A DNA stretch of 64,000 nt. Source: Polytrichum commune (lineage: Eukaryota > Streptophyta > Polytrichopsida > Polytrichales > Polytrichaceae). Every line of letters begins with the position of its first letter. Position 1 is the stretch's first letter. Positions 35,556-45,479 of the stretch are shown here, in pieces. Made by a program: the position numbers and the translations under genes. Where the stretch lies: positions 21,906,527 through 21,970,526 of the forward strand of contig OX485808.1 of the NCBI GenBank assembly GCA_950295325.1. The letters are read 5' to 3'. The notes below the pieces were generated by a model that was not told where the DNA came from, made no database searches, and saw nothing but the letters and a program-made list of their open reading frames with translations.

Positions 35556-36119
35556 TTTTTCAACAGCCCTAGTTCTAAATCTCTGGGTGCAGCTGGGAGC
35601 AGAGAAGAGAAAGAATTTTTTTTTCGAGCCCTGCTGTTGAAGAGGCCCCTGGAATCAGACCCGGCTGCAGAGAGCAGGCAGTGTGAGGAAGGTTCCCGGC
35701 AGCTGCGTTTGGGCAGACTGCCGGTCCCGGTAGTGGGGTCCCCTCCGCCCTCGTGGCACACCACTAAGGCCCTCCTAGGCCTGTTAAGCCTAGCCACAAG
35801 CCTCACACTGCCTATCGGCAGTGTGGTAGCAGCCTAAAACCTACTTGAAAATCTCCATAGCAAGTTCTTGTAGGCGCATTGGGATAGCCAGATGCCTCCG
35901 CTATAACCAAGGGAGCTTTACCTGGTTTTTAGGAAATACTTTGGTTATCAGGTAGGAAGGGGGCAATAGGCCAATAGCAGACATAATCATCTGCTCCCGA
36001 TGTTTGCCGTTGGAGCAAGGCCCACTCATAAGAAAATGACCCCGGCCTGGATATTAGAGAGGGGAAGGTAGTGGACCGGCCAGTGGTAGTCCACTATGAG
36101 CCCAAAATGGTTGCTCATA

Positions 36120-37440
36120 TTTGTTTTATGTTTAGAATTTACTTAGAATTGCATTTGGAGTGTTATTGAAACAATCAAAAGTATAAAAAAGAGTGAGGCT
36201 TGGTGTGGTTTATGTTTTAGGCCTTAAGCCTATTTTGTGTGGTTAAGTAGAAGTTTAGTGACATTAGGGAGTGTTTTGGTTAAGTGAGTAGTGTTTGATG
36301 AAGCAAGAGGAAGGGCCGTGGATTTAAATGTTTGAATTAGAACATGCTCTTGTTGGTTTAGAGGGTGAGGATTTAGTGGATAGGATAAGGTCCTACTAAG
36401 TAGGAGAAGGTTAAGGGGTTGTGGTCTTGGGTGCCCTCTCCTCCTCCTCCTCCTCTCCCTCTCTTCTCTTCTCTAGGATGTTGAGCTCTTAGAGCTCGGA
36501 AAAAAGTGTGGGAATTAGGTAGGGGACTTAGTGGGATTAATGGAATTAGGTAGGGGAATTAAATAGGGGATTTAGTGTAATTAGTAAGGGTTACTAAGGA
36601 GGATTGCTGGATTAAGCTAGCGGCGGGTTACTAAGGAGGACGGCTGGACTAATTAGCTTTTGGTTGCAAGGAGGACTGCTGGACTAATTGGCTTCTGGTT
36701 GAAAGGAGGACTGTTGAACTAATTAGCTGCGGGTTGCCAAGGAGGGTTGCTAGACTAATTAGCTTCTGGTTGCAAGGAGGACTGCTGGACTAATTAGCTG
36801 CGGGTTACTAAGGAGGACCGCTGGACTAATTAGATTCTGGTTGCAAGGAGGATTGCTGGACTAATTAGCTGCGGGTTACTAGGAGGACTGCTGGACTAAT
36901 TAGCTTTTGGTTACTAATGATGGCCGCTGGATTAAGCCAGCTGCGGGTTACATAAGGGGAGAAACTTGATAGTAGGCCAATAGGTTAGGTTATGATTAGT
37001 CAATAGAGTCATGACATAATATTAATTAGATAATTAGTTCACTAGCAAGGTGACCACAAATCAAGAGAAGGTGGCATTAGGGGGTTGGACTTGTGGTTGA
37101 GTGTGTGGAGTGTAATTGAGTACGCTAATGACGCCATTATAGAGAAGAGTGTTTTTTTAACACTTGTAATCTTGTTGTGGAATAAATTGGTGTGCCAAAC
37201 ATTGATGTGAAATGCAATGGAAGTTAATGACATGGGAATGGTTTAGCTAGGTTAGTATGAATGTGATCCCCACTCCCTCACCCGGACTAGGACGCTTAAA
37301 GGTGGGTGGTTTGGCCTCACATCCACATCCAATGTTGGGGTCATTTGTTTTGCTTGTTGCACGTTACTTTCACCCTACCCTAAACGATTTGGGCGAACTA
37401 ACCCATACACTCATTTCTTGTTGGATGCCTAAACCCTAGC
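36120..37440 (+). repeat. LTR-like repeat E, copy 1
   Basis: Shared blocks with 45480-47660 include AAAAAAGAGTGA, CCTACTAAGTAGGAG, a pyrimidine-rich CTCTCC tract, a minisatellite, a TTTTTTTAACACTTG block (37146) and, after it, GGACGCTTAAAGGTGGG with TGGTTTGGCCTCACA. This order suggests an LTR plus the start of an internal region. No gag or pol coding is recognisable. Confidence 0.55.
36586..36955 (+). repeat. ~36 bp minisatellite, about 10 copies
   Basis: Units alternate around GGTTACTAAGGAGGACTGCT, GGACTAATTAGCT and GCGGGTT or TCTGGTT. It lies within repeat E where copy 2 has a different array. Confidence 0.9.
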
Positions 37441-38718
37441 CTCCAAGGAACCAATGTACAGGTTGGTTTGCCCCCGCCACCCTAAACCATACTTGTGATT
37501 CACGTCGAACATGATGGGGAAGGCATCTCGGATGTAAAGTTCTTTGAACCTTCTTCAACATCTTACCAGCCCCACCCAACCTATCTATTCAGCTGCATAA
37601 TGTTATGAAGTTGTCGTTCATAACTCGGAAATATTAAATATATAAATACTTTTTGAAATCATTTGAGATTTTTTTTTTAAGGTTGGGTTATTGCATGCTT
37701 TGTCCAGGTTTTGTACCCACCAACACATCTCCAATTATGACTTCAACTGGTAGATGTTGAGGATACGTTGCGTTTGAGTGTCATGTAAATTTCATATCAA
37801 TTGCGAATGATTTGCACATATGGATCAACAACAAAAATAACATGTTTAGGATATGTTGTCCCTAAAGTGTGGAGGTGACAAATGTCAAGTAGGCATTTGT
37901 GGAGTAGTTCCACTGTAAACCAGTTGAGAGCACGCTCCCATATTTCAATCAATATAAAAACAACTAACTATGTTGAATCAAAATTATCCACATGGTAGGA
38001 CTCAACAAACCTGAACACGAACATGAACATAAACATGAGGAGTGGTTGAAATAGTCCAGAATCCATCGGAAGTGGTATCAAAGGGGTCATAGAGAACTAT
38101 TCACGACCATATTATGGTCGCATAGGACATCAAGGGTTAAATAGGTTGTAATTTGGAACTAGTTCTTGGTCCAATTATGATGGCCGATTCATCTCAAATG
38201 ACTTTACAACACTCATTCGAGGTCTTTATAACATACTCCAATATCAAATAATCTAAAAAATTATAACCTTCGGGATGCATTCTATTTCACGGATTTAATG
38301 TTAGATGAATGAGAGGTAAGCTCGTATGCACTCAATGAACGGGGAAAACCAACTACTAGTTACTAATCAACCAGTTCATTTTTTTTCTTCTTCTTCAAAC
38401 TCCCGGCTCAGAATCAAAACCCTAGGAAATGAACTAAACCATATTCTATAGTTTTCTATTTTGAGCTAAAATACAAGAAACAATAGAAGCATTTCAACGA
38501 ATAACTGATTGATAATGGAAAATAGAAAGGACAACAACCGAGTTAGCTCAAAATTTCTCCCCGTTCGATGTAGGGGATTACAAACCCCCCCCCCCCTCTC
38601 CCTCCCTCTCTCAACTTTTAATTGAGCAAAGTCTTTTTAATTTACTTATATTTTCAAAGTGATTGGTGGAGGCAGGATGATAAAGGACATGAGCACACGT
38701 TCATCTTGTTGATGCCCA
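37441..38718. other. no recognisable gene
   Basis: AT-rich sequence with a C-run near 38587. A GAACGGGGAAAA / inverted GAACGGGGAGAA pair at 38338 and 38566 could bound a 229 bp element, but the ends are short and no duplication is seen. Confidence 0.5.
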
Positions 38719-38722
38719 TACA

Positions 38723-38845
38723 CTCCCTCCATCCCAAAATGATTGTCCTACCCCCCAGAGTTTCATGTCCCAAAATGTTCGTCCTAGAAACATTTTGGGA
38801 TAAAAAACTCCAGGAAATAGGACAATCATTTTGGAACATAGGGAG
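38723..38845. mobile_element. Stowaway-like MITE, 123 bp
   Basis: The left end CTCCCTCCATCCCAAAATGA and the inverted right end CTCCCTATGTTCCAAAATGA continue into TTGTCCTA on both arms. The CTCCCTCC start and TA insertion site are typical of Stowaway (Tc1/mariner) MITEs. TACA is present on both sides (38719-38722 and 38846-38849). A second internal pair around CAAAATGTT and AACATTTTG gives a nested hairpin. Confidence 0.9.
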
Positions 38846-38898
38846 TACATACAGGCAAGACACCCTAGGTCAAGAGCCATTGAACCAAGTCCTCAAAA

Positions 38899-38990
38899 TC
38901 AGTGTCCATGGGAGATTTTTGGGCGCAATCGGTCAAAGATACTAATGTTTCCAAGTGCAGCTGGTCACATATCACGATCACCGAATTTTA
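38899..38990 (+). repeat. dispersed repeat R2, fourth copy
   Basis: It matches the 18936 copy from CAGTGTCCATGGGAGATTTT through GCGCAATCGGTCAAAG to GGTCACAT. Confidence 0.6.
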
Positions 38991-39588
38991 TTTGGGCGAT
39001 TATTCGCATTTAATGCTATATTCTAAATGATGCCACGAAATTCCCTATTAGAATAATCAAATCTAGGTGTCCCCAAATCGCCCAAATCTACCATGAGTAG
39101 AAGCAGTAAAGCTCCTCCATGCTGCCCCCACCTCCCGCCCATTCCGTCACGTCGCCGTTGGGTCACCTCGCCAACCCTACACATCGGCGGCCCATCCCTC
39201 CACTCCGCCACCTTATGTCGCCGGATTCTCCACGTCGCTCTTGGCCATTTGCAGCCGCCTGTTCATATGGATGAAGCCCTTTCGCAGACTGGCAGATTCA
39301 TCCGTTGGTTCCATTAGCGGCAAACTTGTGCATTGTCCATTCTCTCCAGAGTCCAGACTCCAGATCTGATAGACAATGCTGTGCATGGTTGTTCTGTTGA
39401 GGCCGTCAGAGTTGGAGGCTTGGAGCCACATTGAAGTCTGGGCATTTTTTAGGTAGGGTTTGTGCACAATTCTCACTGCATTCACTAATGAGGATGATGA
39501 TGGGTGTGGCTATAGGGAGTGGGCGTTACAGAGCTGGGAGTGGCGACATCTTATTTATGGAATCTGCAATCAACAGGTATGTGCAATT

Positions 39589-39700
39589 GTTGTGTGTGCA
39601 TTGGTGCATTGGCGTCGCCTTTGCCCGATCTGGTTTTCTGTGATCGCATGTTGTGTGTGCATTGGCGTCGTCGCCTTTGCCCGATCTGGTTTTGTATGAT
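39589..39700 (+). repeat. tandem duplication of ~57 bp in the leader of the hAT gene
   Basis: TTGTGTGTGCATTGG, CGTCGCCTTTGCCCGATCTG and GGTTTT occur twice, separated by a few bases. A good donor (CAACAG|GTATGTG at 39577) and acceptors near 39808-39815 suggest it may lie in a 5' untranslated intron. Confidence 0.7.
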
Positions 39701-39832
39701 CTCCTGGTGTTCGCCGTGCCACGCCACTCCACATCGCCTGGCTACCTGGGAGTTGGTTTTGTGTGGTTGCCTGTGGATCTGCGATCCCCTGCTCCGGCAG
39801 TTGCAGTGAGTGCAGGTGGCAGTTGCTCTACC

Positions 39833-42800
39833 ATGGCAATGCCTCCTGAATCTGGTTCTGGAAAACGTCCCTCCTTCAAGCAGAGGGTGTTGATGATCAC
39901 CCCTGGGGGAGAATTATCAACTGCCGCAATGCAAGAGGTTGTCCAGATCTCTTCAACCGCGTCTGCAACCATTTTTTCTCCCACCCCACTGCATGTACCT
40001 GCTCCATTTGAGGCTAATGCATTGGACATCAGTGGTTCTCCATTCACTGTCGATGCGCCTTCAAGTGGTGGTAGCAACAACTTAGATGGCTTCCATGAGC
40101 AATCAGACACCCAATTGCTACCAACCTCACATGAACCTCCAACAAAGAAGCGAAAAATTCCAAAAAGAAGGTACCTCCTAAACCCTAAACCATGGCTATA
40201 TTTTTTGGGGAGTAATGCATTGGCTAAGATTATTCTAAAATGTCGTCTCAATTTCCGATTTCTAAGCATGTGTCGTTTCAATTTCTAACATGTCAATTGA
40301 TGTGTGATATTTTCTCTTTCTCAAGTTTTTTTCTTTCTCAAGTTTTGACGTGTACCCATTCTTGAGGGCCTCAGCATAGGAAGTGGCCCCTGAACCCATA
40401 ATGTTTGGGGAGACACGTGCGTGGCGGGTTTGGGTCGGGTATAACCCCCCCCCCCCCCCCCCCCCGGGTCTAGAGGAGGTGGAGCGGGCTCTTCCGGTAG
40501 ATGTCACGTTTAGGCCTTCTGGTAGAGGCCACATGTAGGCCCTTCCGGTAGAGGCCAAGAATAAGTTTCACAAGTTTTCACAAGAAAAAAAGTGGCCTCA
40601 ACCGGTAGGGCCTAATCATTTTTGTCTTGTGAAAACTTTTTATTCTTGGCTTATACTCGAAGGGCCTACATGTGGCCTCTACCAGAAGGCCTAAACGTGA
40701 CATCTACCAGAACAGCCCGCTCCACCTCCTCTAGACCGGGGGGGGGGGGGGGGGGGGGGTTTATACCCGACCCAAACCCGCCACGCACGTGTCTCCCCAA
40801 ACATTATGGGTTTAGGGGCCACTTCCTATGGGGATTTTTTTTGGCATTTTGAGGATATGTTTTTGATGATGTCTTGTTTCTCACTGGTTTAGGGTGGTTT
40901 TGGTGCAGATTTCAAGAAAATTGGGCAGCAAAATACCCATGGTCTCAACAGGACCCTGAAGGGGATGGTACATTTGACAAAGTTCGATGTATCATCTGCT
41001 CTAAAGTAAATGGCAGAGACAAAATACTGGATGCAAAAGATGACAACCTGAAAAAACACCAAGGATGGAAGAGAGCACTTAGCGACTTACCTTCTTTGAA
41101 GGTGAAGAAAGGTGAATGGTATTGGGACCAGAACTCTGTCCACAAGCGTGCTGAGAGGACATTTGCAGCACTGCCTGTTAATGATATTGGAGCCCTAGTT
41201 ACAGCTGGGGCTCCTCCAAAACGCAAGGAAGTGCAAATGGCAGTCATCTTTCACTTGTTACAATTTGGAAGACCTATGACAAAATATCCACCCATGAAGG
41301 AGCTGTTACAATTCCTGGGCGTTCCTAAGGTCAGAATCTTTCATTTCCTTTCAGTTTCAGTTGCTCATGTTATTAATTTTGTTTTGAAACATCGTGTTGG
41401 TTAGTAATGGCACTTGAGTGTATGTGCAGGTTCCATTGAAGCATTGGACCGAGGGGTCGGGTTGGGAAATGGCTGAGAGTTTGTTTAACGTTGTGCAAAC
41501 AAGGACAAAAGAAGTAGTAAGTACAACCCCTTACTTCTCTATCACTTGCGATGAAGTCACAACGTTGGACAACCAATCTTGGATTAGCATGCATGTTTAC
41601 ACAATTCAAGATTGGGAAAGAGTGCCAATGTTGTTGTGCTTGCAACGTGTGACTGAGGGTGGTGGTGCCGATAATATAACCAAGATGATTCTTGGTGCAC
41701 TCACTAATGAAGGTGGGTTAACCCCACATCAGATTAGAGACCGATTCATGGCATTTGGGACAGATGGTGCATCGGTTTTGCAAGGGAAAAGAAATGGTGT
41801 CACTAACAAGCTGCAGATTTCTCATGCGCCACACATGCAAGGCATGCATTGTGTGGCACATCGAAGCAACCTTGCAGTGCAATGTCTATCAGATCTGGAG
41901 ATGGTGGCTAGGATTGAAACCCTACTGGCTGCTTTGCACAAATATTTTAGTAAGTCCCCAAAACGTCATTTGGAGCTCCAAAAACTTGCTGAATTGCTTG
42001 AGTCTAAGGGCAGAAAAATTCTTCAAAATATAAAAACGAGGTGGATTTCAATGTTGAGTCCATTGAAACGTGTTTTGTCGGAGTACCGTACCCTTTTGGT
42101 GAAGATGTACTCTGATCATCTTGTAAAACCAACAATCCCGACAGCCAAGGTAAATTATGAACTCATGGCTGATATCAAGTCCTTACTGACCTTGGCTGCA
42201 GTGCTACCTCTTCTAGAGGCTGTGAAAGCCTTGGTTGTCTTTGCACAATCCCCCGGTGTATATGTGTGTGATTTCACAAGGGCATTGAGCCTTTGTATCT
42301 CAGATGTGAATGACTTGTATTGTACAAACAATGCATTCATTTCAGATGCATTTTCATGCTTCAAAAAGATATGTGATTTTTCGCATGAGAGCATCCGCCT
42401 AAGGTGGCATCCAGATGTTAATGATTGTGTTGAGCACTTGGTTTTTGAGGCCCATTTGTCAACTTCAGCCGGTTCCCACCTCAATGCGACTTGCGTTGAT
42501 CATGTCACACACTTGAGGAATTTTGTGACAAGAGAATTATTTGATAGAACGATATCGGAGGTGAAGGTCGAGGTTGCAGGTATGTGTTTGTTTTTAGTTT
42601 TGTTTCTTAGTTTATGTTTTTGCATCTTTTGATTATATCAAGGTTTTGCATCCATGAGCATGGATCTAATGTGTTGGTTTTTTATTGCAGATGCTGCAGC
42701 CATGATGGTGATGGAATTGGAAAGTAGGTTCCCCCCTAGTGAGGTAATATATGCACTGTCCATTGTATATCCTCAATTTTGGCTTGAGCCAGGGCATGAG

Positions 42801-43424
42801 GACAAACTCACAGGGTACATGAACACTTTGAAGCAAACATATGCTCACACCAAGGATTTCTCTAGCGCTACAAATGTTTGTGATACATGTCCAACAGTGT
42901 TGAGTGCTATAGCACTTGATCGGCAGTTGCATTGGTTTGCTGTGGCTATGGCGAATAATTCTCCTCATGCAATGAGGGCCATGGACACCCACATTCATCC
43001 CTTAACCAAACTATGGCGTGCCTTGGCACAATCTGCCCCTTTGAAGGGTATGTTTCCCGAGTTCTTTAAGCTCGCAGAAATTGCGATGATCCAGGTACGG
43101 GGTTATATTTTGAAAATATGTTACTTCTTTAAACTTTCTCATGCTTTTTGTATTCATGTTCTTGGATGCAAGTTGGCTTCTTACTGACTTTGTCTCTTTG
43201 CATCCATTTTGTAGGTTCTTGGGAGCGTAGAAGACGAAAGAACATTTTCCAATGTTTCTTTCTTGAAGAACAAACTCCGCAACCGCTTAACTGAACATTT
43301 ACCTCTTGCTACAACAATGTTTGCACAAAAACATTACACATTGACATCATTCCCGTACAAGGATGTCGTTTCAGATTGGAGAGCTTGCAAGCCGAAGCGC
43401 GGCCGATATGCACTTGGTGTTTGA
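39833..43424 (+). CDS. hAT superfamily transposase-type protein, intact, five exons
   Basis: Exons 39833-40170, 40909-41329, 41430-42579, 42691-43094 and 43215-43424 have GT-AG introns with phases 2, 0, 1 and 0 that all agree, giving 2523 coding bases (840 residues) with no stop. Residues ~100-113 are a basic nuclear signal (TKKRKIPKRR). A BED-like finger follows (C140-x2-C143, H163; the second His is unclear). The catalytic core shows FSITCDEVTTLDNQSW (Asp294), AFGTDGAS (Asp365), GMHCVAHRSNLAVQ and KTRWISML (Trp458). The C-terminal dimerisation domain has VLGSVEDERTFSNVSFLKNK (Glu779-Arg780). It would bind element ends and cut DNA in the nucleus. No inverted ends or 8 bp duplication were found around it, so it is either an autonomous element with eroded ends or a co-opted gene. 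Intron 1 carries a large foldback and a telobox-like AAACCCTAAACC at its start. Confidence 0.9.
40375..40830. repeat. long foldback (two ~205 bp arms) in hAT intron 1
   Basis: The left arm (40375-40588) starts CATAGGAAGTGGCCCC and the right arm (40621-40830) ends with its complement. The arms agree at roughly 95% over their length, including a C22 run paired with a G22 run and GGTAGAGGCCACATGTAGGC. The loop is only ~32 bp and holds GTGGCCTCAACCGGTAGGGC, another degenerate copy of the arm motif. The foldback lies wholly within the intron in neither splice site, so it would be transcribed with the pre-mRNA. A MITE or foldback element is likely; no clear target duplication is seen. Confidence 0.93.
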
Positions 43425-43556
43425 TTTGCATAGCATGAGACATTTAGGGGGTTTTTCCCACTTCTTCATAACTATTTAGAATACAAGGATCTTATATAAC
43501 TTCTACTTTTAAGAGCCTACATCTCATACGGCTTATTGGCGATGCATGCCATTGTA

Positions 43557-43562
43557 AATAAA
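43557..43562 (+). terminator. AATAAA polyadenylation-type signal of the hAT gene
   Basis: AATAAA lies 133 bp after the stop codon, followed by T-rich sequence, consistent with a plant near-upstream poly(A) element. Confidence 0.5.
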
Positions 43563-44580
43563 GAAGTGGTTTCCTCCTAAATTTTTTGTGACGTAATTTG
43601 TGGGATGTAATTTCGCATATTTACTGCTGCATTTCCTTGTTCCAATAGTGGCCTTGTAATATTTTTTATTTTTCACTTAGCTAAACTTCCAAAAGGCATC
43701 ACAACAAGTATCGCATTTGCATTTCTCTACTGTCCATTTTAGAGAGCGGCAATTTCATTCTACCACACATTTCATCGCAATGTTTACAATTTCCTTACAC
43801 GTTCACATAGCCGAAACTGCAATGTAAACAACCATTATAATAGCCATTTCACCCCCCAGTAAAAAGTGAAAAAAAATTCGTTGGTTATATGCCGTGAGTG
43901 TAGTGCCTGGATGAGGCTCTGCCACTTTGAGATTTTTCTCAATTAAAAATGAGTATCCTGGCCCTTGTCTACATGTACGTTGGCCTTTATTACCGAGCTA
44001 TTTTTAAAGGCATAACCTATTACTTAAGAGTTTATAAGTGAAGTCGATAATGAGGCATCACAAAGTCATTGGCTGTTAACCGGCCAATCCTTGGAAGACA
44101 TGCTCATGCTTACTATTTTTTCTTAAGCACGTTAAATTCATAATTAGAGTTAACTTATTGTTCAGTGTGCAATACGGGATCTAGGCTATCCAGCTGAAGT
44201 GCAATATACAAAGACAATTACTAAGTGGAGATGCAATTTGAAGAGTATAGTATAAATTGAGAAGTGGGAAATTGGACATGGAATAGGCTTAAGTACGGGA
44301 GGGTGTATGTGATGTCCTAAAGAAAGTACTCTTTTTTAGGGTCGTGAATTACCAAGCTTTCAGTTTAGACATAATATTACTCAACACTAGGGTGTTGCTG
44401 GGAATTTAAGAGGAATTATGTCCCATTTATGTTGGGTTACATGAGCCTCAATATTATTCACTTTTAGGAGGACCGAAAGCTAGGCCTATCCCAGGTTGTG
44501 CTTACCAAAACATCTAGGGCATGTCTAAGGTTTATGTAGTTTAAAATAACTATGCCAACATGCATGTCGCAAGGGAAGTT
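43563..44580. other. no recognisable gene
   Basis: AT-rich 3' flank of the hAT gene. A segment at 44380-44455 (CACTAGGGTGTTGC then TTTATGTTGGG) resembles 9012-9085, a small dispersed repeat. Confidence 0.5.
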
Positions 44581-44650
44581 AGTATGTGAGCAGTGAGTAG
44601 TAAGCAATGTGAGTAGTGAGCAGGAACATGTGAGTGGTGAGCAATGTTAT
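44581..44650 (+). repeat. GTGAGCAGTGAG array, as at ends of 15463-18290
   Basis: Three or four copies of GTGAGCAGTGAGTAG-like units match the ends of the composite element at 15.46-18.29 kb. It lies about 210 bp beyond the C-terminal end of a SWIM fragment, the same arrangement as at 18.0-18.29 kb. Confidence 0.6.
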
Positions 44651-44861
44651 CCATCATTTTTAGTAAGTCTTGCCATAGATTCAACTTTAGTATCATATAT
44701 ATATATATATAAAGGTGTGGATTTTGTAACTTATTACCATGGATTTCTTACAATGCCAACCATGGTAATAAGGCTTGTTTCACATGTGAACATATTTATA
44801 AAACTCACACCTTTATTCAATGCCAATCCTAACACTCATTAAGCCTATACCTAACCATCAT

Positions 44862-45329
44862 CTATCCCGATGTACTTATGCATGCTCCACCACACACAAC
44901 AAGCTCAAGCAGACACATGACCTCATTGTCATTGAAAGTTGGGGCGTGAATGAACTTATCCGTGGTTTCATCAACCTTGCAAAGAAATCTAAACACATAG
45001 TACAAATGCTTGCACAAAACCCATTGACCCCTCTTCCTTGCTGCCAAAGAGGACATTCTTGTGAAGTTTGAGCAACTGCACTGTGGAATAGCAACTATGG
45101 ACACAAGGTATTGTTTTTCATCCTTGGAGGCAATCATTATAATGGCTCCGTATCCAAGATACGAAATAGTAGTTACTCCAACCACAAAATACCCTCTCCC
45201 ATTTAATCTCGTGCTTTGGTGTAGGTGCAAATGGATTGTGTCGCATTGTATTTGAAAACATGTTGTTAGGTGCACTTCCAGATTTGAAGGCACATGAAAA
45301 CGCGCCTGCGGGATGGGGAGGTTTGGCAT
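44862..45329 (-). pseudogene. SWIM zinc-finger C-terminal segment
   Basis: Minus-strand residues include GYFVVGVTTISYLGYGA, then VAIPQCSCSNFTRMSS, RGQWVLCKHLYYVFRFLCKV and DKFIHAPTFNDNEVMCLLEL. C-S-C plus C-K-H fits the SWIM consensus C-x-C-xn-C-x-H, so this copy retains all four ligands, unlike that at 17557. It is a fragment: no start, and the N-terminal part appears displaced to 47.6-49.0 kb by repeat E. It ends close to the GTGAGCAGTGAG array. It likely belongs to a MULE-like or other SWIM-bearing transposase; no DDE core is visible. Confidence 0.6.
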
Positions 45330-45479
45330 AGTACCCTATCAACGGCGGGGAGACAATGCCTCATGTTGTTGTAACTAGAACGTTATGTCCTCCAATGCAA
45401 AGACCTCCTCTCGAGAAAGGTTGGTGCCAACGTTCACTAGCCATGTGTGTGAGCCCAAAAGGGTGCCCACATTTAGTCT

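Larger units (their letters stand above)
31385..35965. mobile_element. PIF/Harbinger transposon, ~4.6 kb, nearly full length
   Basis: The outer inverted ends TGCCCCCTTCCCACTTGA (31385) and, inverted, TGCCCCCTTCCTACCTGA (35965) match at 16 of 18. A second matching block, AAGTGGAGGTTTTAAG versus AAGTAGGTTTTAGG, sits about 117 bp inside each end, supporting long degraded inverted repeats. The flanks are TTA (31382-31384) and ATA (35966-35968), one base from the expected TWA duplication. Inside are the two genes typical of the superfamily: a Myb/SANT gene (plus) and a DDE transposase (minus), converging with only 13 bp between stop codons. GC-rich subterminal regions lie at 31800-32090 and 35640-35830. 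Confidence 0.85.

Noticed and set aside
38338-38566. Possible 229 bp MITE with GAACGGGGAAAA ends
   Set aside because: Ends only 12 bp with one mismatch, no target duplication, and the motif also occurs singly near 20258.
38900-38925. CAGTGTCC as the left end of the 39.8 kb hAT element
   Set aside because: The same sequence is dispersed repeat R2 elsewhere, and no inverted partner or 8 bp duplication lies downstream of 43424.
39093-39317. Plus-strand 74 codon frame before the hAT gene as an extra exon
   Set aside because: GC-rich leader open in several frames; no splice-compatible join to exon 1 and no domain.
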